Assembly (NCBI GenBank): GCA_964400625.1
Contig: CAYNUS010000006.1
Location: forward strand, 9,987 to 73,986
DNA from: DYFX01 sp964400625
GTDB taxonomy: Bacteria; Patescibacteriota; Patescibacteriia; SG8-24; DYFX01
Reading direction: 5' to 3'
Length of the DNA: 64,000 bases
The notes beneath the pieces are model-generated. The model was not told the DNA's origin. It made no database searches and worked only from the letters and a program-made list of their open reading frames with translations. Below, one piece after another: positions 32,283 to 40,123 of this stretch (position 1 is its first letter; every line of letters starts with the position of its first letter). The translations under genes were made by a program, and so were the position numbers.

Positions 32283-32685
32283 CGATCCTGAAACTCCGGC
32301 AGAAGGCATCCAGCATCGCCGCGTCCGGCGGTCCGCGATACGCGACGACGACGCCGGCGAACGGCCAGCCGCGCGCCGAGACGGGCACGCGGACTTCCGC
32401 GTCCGGATCGCGGCGCGCTTCGTCGGCCGCCGGCTCGAGCGCGTCCTCGTCCAGCACGATGACCACGCGGAGCGTCATCCCCTCCTTGCCGTACAGGAAC
32501 CCTCGGAAGGGCGTCTCCGCGACCCGCCGCCACTCGGGGCCAGGCAGGAAGAAGCGCACGCGGTCGCCGCGTTCGCCGAACGAGATCTCGACGAGTTCGG
32601 GCGGCGCAGGCACGACGCGGATGTCGTCGTGCGGACCGCATGCGGACGCGAGGACGATCAGGCACGCGGGCAGGAAAGGACGCAT
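32272..32685 (-). CDS. putative lipoprotein, cassette 4
   Basis: A 137-residue lipoprotein: MRPFLPACLIVLASAC, with lipobox LASAC (Cys16), then a beta-rich domain with W in GPEWRRV and a C-terminal helix MLDAFCRSF. The ATG at 32685 lies five bases after GGAGG; two upstream start codons (GTG, ATG) are too close to that site. Organisation and general fold pattern match cassettes 1 and 2. Confidence 0.6.
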   Translation of the reverse strand: MRPFLPACLIVLASACGPHDDIRVVPAPPELVEISFGERGDRVRFFLPGPEWRRVAETPFRGFLYGKEGMTLRVVIVLDEDALEPAADEARRDPDAEVRVPVSARGWPFAGVVVAYRGPPDAAMLDAFCRSFRIERR

Positions 32686-32709
32686 CATCACCTCCGATGG
32701 CGACGCGCG

Positions 32710-32738
32710 AACCTACCACGCGAAAGCGGCCGCGTCAA
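32710..32738 (-). promoter_or_regulatory. promoter of cassette 4, overlapping the pyrH stop codon
   Basis: TTGACG (32733-32738), N17, TAGGTT (32710-32715). The TGA inside the -35 box is the pyrH stop. Confidence 0.65.
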
Positions 32739-33421
32739 CCGATGACCGTTCCCTTGAACGGCTTGCCGTCGAGCGCCTTGCCGATCTCGGCGAGCGAGCG
32801 GCCCTCGATCATCTTCACTTCCAAGCCGATGCGTTCGGCCATCTTGGCGGCGACGGGATCGAACGGGACGTTGGCGCCCGGGTCCCAGCGGTTCCCGACC
32901 ATGCGGCGGAAGGCCTTCCAGCCGATGTATTCCAGCGGTTTCGCTTTCGGGTCCTTGCGCGGGTCGGCGCTGTAGACGTGGTCGATGTCGGAGAGGTTCA
33001 GCACCGTCGACGCGCCCAGGCTCGAGGCGAGCAGGGTCGCGCAGTAGTCGGTGGACCAGCCGGGCTTCCAGCCGGCGGCGATGAGCACCGGCTCGCGGAA
33101 GCTGGGCGGCGCGAGCGGGTTCTTCACGACGGTGGCGTGCGCCAGCTTGCGGAAGACGGTGCGGAGCAGGTGCGCGTTCAGCCGCGTGGAGTGGATGCCG
33201 ATCCAGTCGAGGTCCTCGCGCGCGATGGGGCCGACGGCGCGCGCGGCCGCCTGGTACGCGCGGGCCGTCGCGCCGCCGCCGCAAATCAAGACGAAGCGCT
33301 CGCCCTTGGCGACGCGCTTCGCGATGAACGTCCGGAAACGCTTGAGGAACGCCGCGTCGATGCCGGACTTCGGCACGATGAGCGATCCTCCGAGCGAGAT
33401 GATGACCGGCGCCTTCTTCAT
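32735..33421 (-). CDS. pyrH: UMP kinase, archaeal-type
   Basis: A 228-residue amino-acid-kinase-fold enzyme that phosphorylates UMP to UDP. ISLGGSLIVP (residues 8-17) is the phosphate-binding start, GGGATARAYQ the UMP site region, and NLSDIDHVYSADPRKDPKA the ATP-site loop. The shorter, archaeal-like form is common in Patescibacteria. Its ATG follows the stop of a 42-residue gene with no gap. No terminator follows; transcripts may read into cassette 4. Confidence 0.85.
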   Translation of the reverse strand: MKKAPVIISLGGSLIVPKSGIDAAFLKRFRTFIAKRVAKGERFVLICGGGATARAYQAAARAVGPIAREDLDWIGIHSTRLNAHLLRTVFRKLAHATVVKNPLAPPSFREPVLIAAGWKPGWSTDYCATLLASSLGASTVLNLSDIDHVYSADPRKDPKAKPLEYIGWKAFRRMVGNRWDPGANVPFDPVAAKMAERIGLEVKMIEGRSLAEIGKALDGKPFKGTVIG

Positions 33422-33550
33422 CTATTTCCTGTTGAAATCCTTGGGCAGGTTCTTCCGGTTGACGGAGATCTTCGCGCGGAAGGACGAGGCCGTCCGGTAG
33501 CCGGGCCCCTTGCGGTTGCCGCCGAAGGTGCGGGCGTTGTTCTTACTCAT
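33422..33550 (-). CDS. 42-residue basic peptide
   Basis: A short gene: MSKNNARTFGGNRKGPGYRT at the start and a Lys/Arg-rich end, with 12 Lys/Arg in 42 residues and no cysteine or membrane helix. Composition resembles small ribosome-associated proteins, but I recognise no family. It overlaps the upstream membrane-protein gene by 8 bases (ATGAGTAA) and its TAG touches the pyrH ATG. This tight fit on both sides is the main support that it is translated. Confidence 0.55.
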   Translation of the reverse strand: MSKNNARTFGGNRKGPGYRTASSFRAKISVNRKNLPKDFNRK

Positions 33551-34259
33551 GGCGGGAGAGTTCGAGGCGCGCGATGTTCTCGACGTAGCGCTTGGAGAGG
33601 TCCGCGCCGCCCAGCGAGCGGAGGTCGTCGGCGCCGCGGAGATAGACGACCGCGCAGCCGAGCGCGGCGATGACGAGGACGGCGACGTTCTGGTCGGAGG
33701 GGCCCATGGCCATGCGCACCGCGACGGCCGAAAGGACCGTCATCGAGAGCGCGACGTTCCAGAGGCCGGCCGGCATCCCGCCGTTCCAGAGCTCCTGGAT
33801 GCGCTGGCGCGCGCCCGCCACCTGTCCGGCGGCCTCGAGCAGTTCGCGGTAGAGCACGCGCTCCTTCTCGGTGTCGAGCGACGGGATCTGGTAGAGGTGG
33901 TAGCTGAACTTGCGGAAGGCGCCGTTGGTCTCCTGGTACTGCGCGAAATCCTTCTTGTCGAACGCCGTCAGGTAGCCGTAGAGGTGGCCGTGCAGTTCGG
34001 TGAACCACGAGCGGTGCCGCTCGCTGCCGAGGTTCTTGCCGAGATGGTAGACGCGGCGGAGCTTGTTGAGCTCGACGGCGATCTCCTCGGCGAGGTCGTC
34101 GCGGCGGGAGAGCGCGCGGTGCGCCGAGAAGCCGAGGATGACGCCGGTCAGCACGACGGCCGAGGCGGCGAGTTCGGCGGAACCGGCCTGGACGGGCCCG
34201 AGGAGCACGAGGGCGAACGCGAGGACGAAGACGAGCAGGAGCTGTTTTTTCATCGACAT
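33543..34259 (-). CDS. four-TM membrane protein, paralogue of the 7.2-kb gene
   Basis: A 238-residue protein with two N-terminal membrane helices (about 5-22 and 30-47), a helical middle containing LNKLRRVYHLGK, and two later helices (about 160-180 and 188-205). It shares layout and the LxRLRRLYxL-type motif with the protein at 7233-7940. The function is unknown. It starts at a TGA-T-ATG junction after the holin-like gene; a second ATG six bases on is also possible. Confidence 0.65.
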   Translation of the reverse strand: MSMKKQLLLVFVLAFALVLLGPVQAGSAELAASAVVLTGVILGFSAHRALSRRDDLAEEIAVELNKLRRVYHLGKNLGSERHRSWFTELHGHLYGYLTAFDKKDFAQYQETNGAFRKFSYHLYQIPSLDTEKERVLYRELLEAAGQVAGARQRIQELWNGGMPAGLWNVALSMTVLSAVAVRMAMGPSDQNVAVLVIAALGCAVVYLRGADDLRSLGGADLSKRYVENIARLELSRHE

Positions 34260-34260
34260 A

Positions 34261-34605
34261 TCAATAATCCTTCGAGAACAAGGCGTTGGTGATCCAGCTC
34301 ACGGCCCAGAGGACGAGCGCACCCCAGAAGGCGGCCATGAATCCCGAGACGTGGAAGCCTTTGACGAGGGTGGAGACGAACCAGAAGAGCAGGGCGTTGA
34401 TCACGAAGGTGAAGAGCCCGAGCGAGAGCAGGTTGATCGGCAGGGTCAGGAAGACGAGGATCGGCCGGATGAGCGCGTTCACGACGCCCAGGACGAGCGC
34501 CACGATGAGCGCGGCGTAAAAGCCGTCGACCGTCACGCCCGGCACGACGCGGGTGACGAGGAGCAGGGCGAGCGCGTTCAGGATCCAGCGGAGGAGGAGC
34601 TGCAT
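34261..34605 (-). CDS. phage-holin superfamily IV (PF04020-like) membrane protein
   Basis: A 114-residue protein with four membrane helices filling almost its whole length and the family-typical VVNALIRPILVFLTLPINLLSLGLF stretch (two overlapping motifs NALIRP and LPINLLSLG). Despite the name, these chromosomal proteins occur widely without phage context. It starts one base after xseB (TGA-T-ATG). Confidence 0.85.
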   Translation of the reverse strand: MQLLLRWILNALALLLVTRVVPGVTVDGFYAALIVALVLGVVNALIRPILVFLTLPINLLSLGLFTFVINALLFWFVSTLVKGFHVSGFMAAFWGALVLWAVSWITNALFSKDY

Positions 34606-34606
34606 A

Positions 34607-34876
34607 TCAGATGAGGCGCGGCTGGCCTTCCTCTTCGTCCTCGTCGGGCGCCTCGCCGCCGTCGGCGAAGTCGGAGAACTTCTCCTTGATCTGCGTGACC
34701 TTGTTCTCGACCTCGGAGAGGCGCGCGCGGCACTTCTTGGCGAGCTCGAGCCCGCGTTCGAACTTCTTCAGGCCTTCCTCGAGGTCGACTTCGGACGCCT
34801 CGAACCACTGGACGATGTCTTCCAGCTCCTTGAACGCTTCGGCGAAATTGGCTTTCTTGGCTTCTTTGGCGGTCAT
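34607..34876 (-). CDS. xseB: exodeoxyribonuclease VII small subunit
   Basis: An 89-residue XseB with FAEAFKELEDIVQWFEASEVDLEEGLKKFERGLELAKKC, the two-helix hairpin that coats the large subunit. The tail is unusually acidic (EDEEEG). The ATG at 34876 is one base after the xseA stop. An upstream in-frame ATG within xseA is discounted. Confidence 0.92.
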   Translation of the reverse strand: MTAKEAKKANFAEAFKELEDIVQWFEASEVDLEEGLKKFERGLELAKKCRARLSEVENKVTQIKEKFSDFADGGEAPDEDEEEGQPRLI

Positions 34877-34877
34877 A

Positions 34878-36068
34878 TCAGCGGGTGGCGGTGACTTCGG
34901 CTTCGACGGTTCCTTTGGCCAATTGTACGGCAATCGCGGCCCCCGTGTCCACGGAAGCGGCGTCGCGGACGACCGCGCCGGAGGCGTCGCGGACGATGGC
35001 GTATCCCCGCCTCAGCACCGCGGCGGGATCGAAGGATTTCAGGAGGCGTTCGTCGCGGTCGACGGCGCCGGCGAGCTTCTGGACGCGGGATTCGAAGCCG
35101 AGGAGGCAGCGCTCGAGGTCGGACATCACCGCGTCGAACTCGTCGCGCGCGGCGCGGACGTGCGCCTGCAGCTGGTTCTCGATGTCCGACAGTCGGTGCG
35201 AGCGGTACGCGATCTCCTTCTCGAGCGCGCGCTCCATCGCCGCCATGGACGCCTCGATCTCGCGCGCGACGTCGCGGCGGTCGGGCGTCAGGCGTTCGGC
35301 GGCGTTCGAGGGCGTCGAGGCGCGGACGTCGGCGACGAAGTCCGCGAGCGATTCGTCGCGTTCGTGACCGACGCCGACCACGACAGGGACCTTCGAGGCG
35401 AAGATCGCGCGCGCGACCTCCTCCGAGTTGAAGGCGTGGAGATCCTCGAGCGCGCCGCCGCCGCGCGTGAGCACGATGACGTCGGCGAGTTCCGGATGCG
35501 CGTTGAAGTACGCGAAGGCGCCGACGATGTCGCGCACGGCGTCCTTGCCCTGCACCTGCACGTGCGCCGAGGCGATCGCCACGCCGCCCCAGCGGTTCCC
35601 GAGGATGCGCAGGAAGTCGGAGTACGCGGCGGATTCGGTGGAGGCGATGAGGCCGACGCGTTCGGGGAAGCGCGGGATCGGGCGCTTGCGCCCCGGCGCG
35701 AAGAGGCCGTCGGCCTCCAGCTTCCTCTTCATGAGCTCGAAGGCGCGCTTGAGCGCTCCCTCCCCCACCATCTCGACGCGTTCGACCGTCACCGAGAACT
35801 TGCCGCTCTTGGCGTAGATCTTGGGCAGGCCGTGGACGCGCACCTTCATGCCGTCCTCGAGCGGCTGCTTGAGCTGCCAGGCGGTCGCGAAACACGAGAC
35901 GACGGCGTTCTCGTCCTTCAAGAGGAACCAGATCCACTTGCCTTGGCTCACGCGGTATTCGGCGACTTCGCCTTCGATCGTGACGCCGTCGGGGAAGACC
36001 TTGTCGGCGAAGACGATGTTGAGCGCATCGACGAATTGGGAGACGGACAACGCTTGGGGTTCGGGCAT
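34878..36068 (-). CDS. xseA: exodeoxyribonuclease VII large subunit
   Basis: A 396-residue XseA, which with XseB degrades single-stranded DNA. An N-terminal OB fold (about 1-100) precedes the catalytic domain with RFPERVGLIAS, DVIVLTRGGGALEDL and VVGVGHERDESLADFVAD, then a coiled coil and C-terminal segment. The ATG at 36068 has GAGGT five bases upstream; a further in-frame ATG is nine codons earlier. A TACCAT box lies 9 bases before the ATG. Confidence 0.93.
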   Translation of the reverse strand: MPEPQALSVSQFVDALNIVFADKVFPDGVTIEGEVAEYRVSQGKWIWFLLKDENAVVSCFATAWQLKQPLEDGMKVRVHGLPKIYAKSGKFSVTVERVEMVGEGALKRAFELMKRKLEADGLFAPGRKRPIPRFPERVGLIASTESAAYSDFLRILGNRWGGVAIASAHVQVQGKDAVRDIVGAFAYFNAHPELADVIVLTRGGGALEDLHAFNSEEVARAIFASKVPVVVGVGHERDESLADFVADVRASTPSNAAERLTPDRRDVAREIEASMAAMERALEKEIAYRSHRLSDIENQLQAHVRAARDEFDAVMSDLERCLLGFESRVQKLAGAVDRDERLLKSFDPAAVLRRGYAIVRDASGAVVRDAASVDTGAAIAVQLAKGTVEAEVTATR

Positions 36069-36088
36069 AGCGACCTCATGGTACACGA

Positions 36089-36117
36089 TTGACACCGGGC
36101 CGGAAAACGGCTACGGT
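36089..36117 (+). promoter_or_regulatory. promoter of the TIM-barrel protein gene
   Basis: TTGACA (36089-36094), 17-base spacer, TACGGT (36112-36117), followed by CAAGGAG before the ATG at 36159. Confidence 0.8.
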
Positions 36118-36158
36118 CGGCGCGCCCGAAGCCCTTTCACTTTCGACAAGGAGACGCG

Positions 36159-37151
36159 ATGACGACGCCCGAACGACCGCCCGACTGGCCCTCGGCTTCC
36201 GAGTTCATCGAGGAGGGGCGGCGCCACGGCGTCGGACTCCTCGGCCCCCAGGCCAAGGTCATGCCTTACGTGGGCATCGCCGGCTTCACCGATCCGCACG
36301 AGGTGCGGAGCATCGCCGGCTGCGCCTATACCGCCCGTCCGTTCGGCCAGCCCGAAGTCGGGGGTCGCCGGCTCGCGATCGGCGTGCTGGCCAGCTGGAA
36401 GACGCTGAACGGCCAGCCGGCCGGGAACCCCGAGCGCTATCCGCCCATCGAGCGCGTGCGCGCGCTCTTCGACGCCGCCGTCGAACCGATCCGGCTCGGC
36501 GGCATGGGCGCGGACGCCGACCGCGTGCTGTTCGACGCCAAGGATCGCACGCTGCGGCTCATCCACTACAACAGCCGCGAGCCGGGCCTCGTCGCCCAGG
36601 TCGAGCGGCTCTGCGCGATCGCCGGACCGCACCTCGACGGCTTCCAGTTCAACATCGCCTGGCCGAAGCAGGACGAGATCCGCATGATCGCCGCGGACTA
36701 CCCGACGCTCCGCATCGTCCTGCAGGTCAACCGCGAGATGTTCTCGAACGTCGCGCGCAACCCGCAGCTGCTGGTGAACGAGATCGGCGCCAAGTACGCC
36801 GGCTCGATCACCGACATCCTCTTCGACATGAGCGGCGGCACCGGCGCCGCCATCGACATGAAGGAGACGGAGACGGCTCTCGCCGCGCTCTACGAAGCGT
36901 TCGGCGGCGCGGCCAAGGGCGGCATCGGCATCGGCGTCGCCGGCGGCCTCGACTACCGGAACGTCTACGGCCTCAAGCCGCTCCTCGACCGCTGGCCGGA
37001 CCTCTCGATCGACGCCGAAGGGCGCATCCGCGACGCCTACAAGGACGCGAGGAACGAGACGGTCACCTGGCTGAACGAAAGCGCCCGCGAGTTCGCGCGC
37101 CGCGGCATCGCGCTCGCGCTCGGCTCCGCCGGAACGCAAACGACCCCCTGA
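36159..37151 (+). CDS. putative TIM-barrel protein, TrpF-like
   Basis: A 330-residue cytoplasmic protein. Alternating strands and helices with VGIAGFTDPHEV near the start, FQFNIAWPKQDEIR and LQVNREMF in the middle, and GIGVAGGLDYRNV near residue 265 recall phosphoribosylanthranilate isomerase (TrpF), where GGL closes the phosphate site. It is about 120 residues longer than TrpF and no trp genes are nearby, so the reaction is unknown. Strong promoter, AAGGAG site and terminator make it a single-gene unit. Confidence 0.6.
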   Translation: MTTPERPPDWPSASEFIEEGRRHGVGLLGPQAKVMPYVGIAGFTDPHEVRSIAGCAYTARPFGQPEVGGRRLAIGVLASWKTLNGQPAGNPERYPPIERVRALFDAAVEPIRLGGMGADADRVLFDAKDRTLRLIHYNSREPGLVAQVERLCAIAGPHLDGFQFNIAWPKQDEIRMIAADYPTLRIVLQVNREMFSNVARNPQLLVNEIGAKYAGSITDILFDMSGGTGAAIDMKETETALAALYEAFGGAAKGGIGIGVAGGLDYRNVYGLKPLLDRWPDLSIDAEGRIRDAYKDARNETVTWLNESAREFARRGIALALGSAGTQTTP

Positions 37152-37165
37152 AGGGTCGTTTTTTT
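37139..37165. terminator. terminator between convergent genes
   Basis: AACGACCC (37139-37146) and GGGTCGTT (37153-37160) with a long T tract. Stop codons of both genes lie in or next to it. Confidence 0.88.
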
Positions 37166-38208
37166 CATTTCGCGGCGACGATCAGGACCTCGTTCATGTC
37201 GCTGACCGAGAAGCCCGCCCGCCGTCCGCCGCCGATGGCGTAGATGCGGTCCTTCCAGGCGACCGCGGCGAAGCCGTGCCGCGGGCTCGGCATCGCCGGA
37301 TCGAGCGTCGTCCAGAGCTTCGTCTTGGGGTCGAAGACCTCGATCTCGGCGATCGTGCCTTCCTTCCGTTCGCCGCCCAGCGCGTAGATGCGGCCGTCGT
37401 GCGCGACGGCGGCGTGTCCGCTGCGCGGCACCGCCATGTCCGGCAGGGCTTCCCACGTCATCGCCTTCGGGTCATACGCTTCCGTCGTCGCGAAATTCTT
37501 CGCGACGGAACCGCGGCGTCCGCCGAGCGCGAAGAGCTTGCCGGCCGCCGAGGCGGCCGCGAGGTGCGTGCGCGGCGTCGGCATCGGCTTGAGCCCGTTC
37601 CAGCCGGAGCGCGCGGGGTCGTAATATTCGAGCGCGTCGCTCGCGCCGGCCGTCGTGACGCCGCCCATCACGTACACCGTGCCGGACAGCTCCGCCGCCG
37701 CGGAGGCGCCCCGGAAATCGTTCAGCCGCCCGAGCTCTTCCCACGCGTCCTTCTGGGGATCGTACGCGTAGACGTCGTCGAGCGGGCGCGAGGCGAGGCC
37801 GCTCAGGCCGCCGATCACGAAGAGGCGCTGGCCGTCGGTGGCGACGGCGGGGTGGTGCACCGCCTGCGGGAGCCGCGGGATCTCGCGCCAGACGTCGGCG
37901 CCGATGTCGTAGGCGAGCGCGGAGGAGAGCGTGCGGAAATACCCGTCGATGCCTCCCACGACGTAGATGGTGTTGCCGACCGCGGCCGCGCCGAAAGCGG
38001 CGCGCGCGTCGGGCATGGGCTTCACGGTCTCCCAATGCGTCCCGGTCCCGCGCTGCCCGATCGGCGTCGTCGTGGCGGAGGCGTCCTCGGGAAAGAAGTA
38101 CGTCACGGCCGGGTCGCGGCGCAGGCGCGCCCAATCCCAGCCCTGGACGTAATGGAGGTACGTCCCGGCGACGAACAGGAAGAAGAGGAGGCCCGTGAGC
38201 TTACGCAT
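37165..38208 (-). CDS. membrane-anchored kelch-repeat protein
   Basis: A 347-residue protein with an N-terminal membrane helix (about 4-22) and six kelch repeats from residue 60 on, each with the GG followed by Y and W pattern (VGGIDGY, IGGLSGL, MGGVTTA, LGGRRGS, LGGERKE, IGGGRRA). This makes a complete outer-surface beta-propeller, usually a protein- or glycan-binding module. Its ATG overlaps the TPR gene stop by 8 bases (ATGCGTAA). Confidence 0.88.
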   Translation of the reverse strand: MRKLTGLLFFLFVAGTYLHYVQGWDWARLRRDPAVTYFFPEDASATTTPIGQRGTGTHWETVKPMPDARAAFGAAAVGNTIYVVGGIDGYFRTLSSALAYDIGADVWREIPRLPQAVHHPAVATDGQRLFVIGGLSGLASRPLDDVYAYDPQKDAWEELGRLNDFRGASAAAELSGTVYVMGGVTTAGASDALEYYDPARSGWNGLKPMPTPRTHLAAASAAGKLFALGGRRGSVAKNFATTEAYDPKAMTWEALPDMAVPRSGHAAVAHDGRIYALGGERKEGTIAEIEVFDPKTKLWTTLDPAMPSPRHGFAAVAWKDRIYAIGGGRRAGFSVSDMNEVLIVAAK

Positions 38209-38662
38209 GCTCGTCCCAGCGCGTGCGCCCCTTGCGGATGTCGGCGAGCAGGAGCTTCGCGCCGGTGTTGTCCTTCGGGTTCAGCTTGAGGAGCTCCTCG
38301 AAGCGCTTTTCGGCGTCCTTGGTGTCGCCGCGGCGGTACGCCACGAGCGCGAGTCCGTGGAGGGCGCGCAGGAGCGAGCGGTCATGCGGCGCGTCCCAAT
38401 CGACATGGTCCGGCATCTTGCCCTTGAAGGGCTTCAGGGCTTCCGCCTTCGCCTTCCCGTGCATCGCCTCCGCGTCGTCGAGGCGCTTCTCGTGGAACGC
38501 GATCGTGCCGAGGCCGTTCAGGGCATCGGCATGATGCGGATCGCCGACGAGTACGCCGATGAAGGCCTCTTCCGCCTCGCTCATCATGCCGGACTGCAGC
38601 GCGGCCCAGCCGGCGGCGAAAAGATGCTCGATCTCCTGCTTGGGCAGTTTCGTGTCCTTCAT
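38201..38662 (-). CDS. TPR protein
   Basis: A 153-residue soluble protein of about three tetratricopeptide repeats (ALQSGMMSEAEEAF, ALNGLGTIAFHEKRLDDAEAM, LVAYRRGDTKDAEKRFEELL). It lies between the GerMN protein and the kelch protein in a five-gene envelope operon and probably acts as a cytoplasmic adaptor; partners unknown. It starts at a TGA-T-ATG junction. Confidence 0.8.
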   Translation of the reverse strand: MKDTKLPKQEIEHLFAAGWAALQSGMMSEAEEAFIGVLVGDPHHADALNGLGTIAFHEKRLDDAEAMHGKAKAEALKPFKGKMPDHVDWDAPHDRSLLRALHGLALVAYRRGDTKDAEKRFEELLKLNPKDNTGAKLLLADIRKGRTRWDEHA

Positions 38663-38663
38663 A

Positions 38664-39338
38664 TCAGGGCTGGAGCGCTTCGTCCGGGTCGCCGCCCTCG
38701 ATCGTGATGACGACCTCCTTCACGTCGCCGGACTGCATGAGCGTCCTCTCGATCTGCGCGCGGATGGATTGCACGCGGCAGGAGCCCGCGACCGCCGCGA
38801 GTCCGCCGCTGAAGTCGACGCGCATCACGCCGCCAGCGAACGCGATCGATTCGACCGTGACGCCTTCGGGGATGGACGTGAAGTAGCCGTCCTGGGATTC
38901 CTGATCGCGCGGGCCGTCCAAGAGCGCCCGAAGCGCCCCGCCCAAGGGACCCCCTTCGCCCATCGGCGCGACCGCGCGGCGCACGGGATGCACGGCGGAG
39001 CAATCCTCGGCGCCGGGATCCTTGATCTCGTTCGGGAAATAGGCCTCGACGACCGTCATGCCGTCGCCGAGCCCCTCGCACTTCTGGACGCACATCAGGA
39101 TGCAGGCTTCGGCGTCCGGCGGGCAGGCGGAGGCGCATTCGTTCCAGACGCCGCCGGCCAAGGCGCAGGAGGCCGGGTCCGTCGGCGCTTCGCCTTCGGA
39201 CGGAGCCGTGACGACGTCGGGGATGCCTTCGACCGGTTCGTTGGCGTTCGTGTAGAACCACGCGCCCGCGGCCAGGGCGGCCAGCGCGAGCGTGATGGCG
39301 AGGAGATGCGTGATGGGAGGTCGCGTGGTCATACTCAT
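38664..39338 (-). CDS. GerMN-domain protein with cysteine-rich insert
   Basis: A 224-residue protein: membrane helix or signal anchor at about residues 10-30, a Cys-rich segment (about 55-90, seven cysteines) and a C-terminal GerMN domain (DGYFTSIPEGVTVESIAF, VDFSGGL, IERTLMQSGDVKEVVITIEG). GerMN is found in sporulation and lipoprotein LpqB-type proteins; here there is no sporulation context. The ATG at 39338 overlaps the preceding stop (ATGA); an ATG two codons later is possible. Confidence 0.75.
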   Translation of the reverse strand: MSMTTRPPITHLLAITLALAALAAGAWFYTNANEPVEGIPDVVTAPSEGEAPTDPASCALAGGVWNECASACPPDAEACILMCVQKCEGLGDGMTVVEAYFPNEIKDPGAEDCSAVHPVRRAVAPMGEGGPLGGALRALLDGPRDQESQDGYFTSIPEGVTVESIAFAGGVMRVDFSGGLAAVAGSCRVQSIRAQIERTLMQSGDVKEVVITIEGGDPDEALQP

Positions 39339-39664
39339 TCGATGCATTTACGTGCGGCTTCCTCTTCCTGCGGCGTGATGTCGCCGGAGAGGACGGCGGA
39401 GACGCGGTCCGGCGAGATCGAGGCGCGCAGGCAGAGCAGCTGGCTCGGCGTGAGTTTCGAGGCCATGGCGCGGAGCTCCTCCGGCGTGCTGGCTTTCAGT
39501 TCCTCGATGTCGATGACGACGGTCTCTTCCTGCGTGACGTCGGCGGGCGGAGGCACGGCGCCGGGATCGTCGACCCAGGCGAAACTGCGCTCCGTCAGGC
39601 GGTATCCGGCGAAGACGGCGCCGGAGAACCACGCGAGGGCGAGCAGGAAGGCTCCGGCCCGCAT
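39335..39664 (-). CDS. hypothetical signal-anchored protein
   Basis: A 109-residue protein with an N-terminal membrane helix (about 3-21), then an acidic segment and a small helical domain with two cysteines (LLCLRAS and ARKCIE). I do not recognise it. It is the second gene of the envelope operon, with one-base (TGA-T-ATG) and ATGA junctions to its neighbours, so it is most likely translated. Confidence 0.55.
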   Translation of the reverse strand: MRAGAFLLALAWFSGAVFAGYRLTERSFAWVDDPGAVPPPADVTQEETVVIDIEELKASTPEELRAMASKLTPSQLLCLRASISPDRVSAVLSGDITPQEEEAARKCIE

Positions 39665-39665
39665 A

Positions 39666-39878
39666 TCAGTTCCCGTACTGCTCCATGAACGACTGGAGCG
39701 CCTGCGCCTGGAAGTCCTCCATCAGCTTCGGCAAGGGATTCGCCAGAAGGAACCAGAGCGTGCCGCCGAGCAGGATGCCGTAGAAGGCGAGCTGCAGGAG
39801 CAGCTTCACGATCGTCAGGACCTTGATGAACGTGTCGAGCCCGCTCGCGGCGGGTCGGTTTGGGGATTCGGTGATCAT
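39666..39878 (-). CDS. small single-pass membrane protein
   Basis: A 70-residue protein with one hydrophobic helix (about 23-47), a short polar N-terminus and an amphipathic C-terminus. The family is not recognised. It is the first gene of the envelope operon. The ATG is exactly 6 bases after TGG-TAGAAT, so the message should start at the A of the ATG. Confidence 0.6.
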   Translation of the reverse strand: MITESPNRPAASGLDTFIKVLTIVKLLLQLAFYGILLGGTLWFLLANPLPKLMEDFQAQALQSFMEQYGN

Positions 39879-39884
39879 GCCGCC

Positions 39885-39934
39885 ATTCTACCACGCCGCC
39901 GACCTTTACAAGAACCCGCCGTTACGGCTAGCAT
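39885..39934. promoter_or_regulatory. divergent promoters of the envelope operon and the Cys-rich peptide
   Basis: Minus: extended -10 TGG-TAGAAT (-10 at 39885-39890) with a possible TTGTAA. Plus: TTTACA (39905-39910), N18, TAGCAT (39929-39934). The plus -35 and the upstream part of the minus promoter share bases, so the two are probably mutually exclusive. Confidence 0.6.
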
Positions 39935-39952
39935 GAGGCGAACATATCCCTT

Positions 39953-40123
39953 ATGGACGCCTGCTGCGCACACGAAGAGAAGGACGCGAAGAAGACCGAC
40001 AAGGAGAAGGGCTGCTGCGAGTCCTGCCCCGACAAGGGCTGCGACGGCTGCGACTGCTCGAAGCCGGAAAACACGTCGGGCTGCTGCATGGGCGGCGGCT
40101 GCGCGTGCGGGAACGGCCGCTAA
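39953..40123 (+). CDS. 56-residue Cys-rich metallothionein-like peptide
   Basis: A very short gene encoding 12 cysteines in 56 residues (positions 4, 5, 21, 22, 25, 30, 33, 35, 44, 45, 50, 52), many in CC, CxC and CxxC spacing, with Lys, Asp and Glu between and almost no hydrophobic residues. This is the composition of metallothioneins, which bind zinc, copper or cadmium; it does not match SmtA spacing that I can recall. It has its own promoter with a leader of about 12 bases, no Shine-Dalgarno, and a terminator built on its stop codon. Confidence 0.75.
   Translation: MDACCAHEEKDAKKTDKEKGCCESCPDKGCDGCDCSKPENTSGCCMGGGCACGNGR

Noticed and set aside
34261..34605. Prophage, suggested by a holin-family protein
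   Set aside because: The family is common on chromosomes, and no other phage gene, integrase or attachment site is present.
38664..39338. Sporulation system from the GerMN domain
   Set aside because: No other sporulation gene is present, and GerMN occurs in non-sporulating bacteria.
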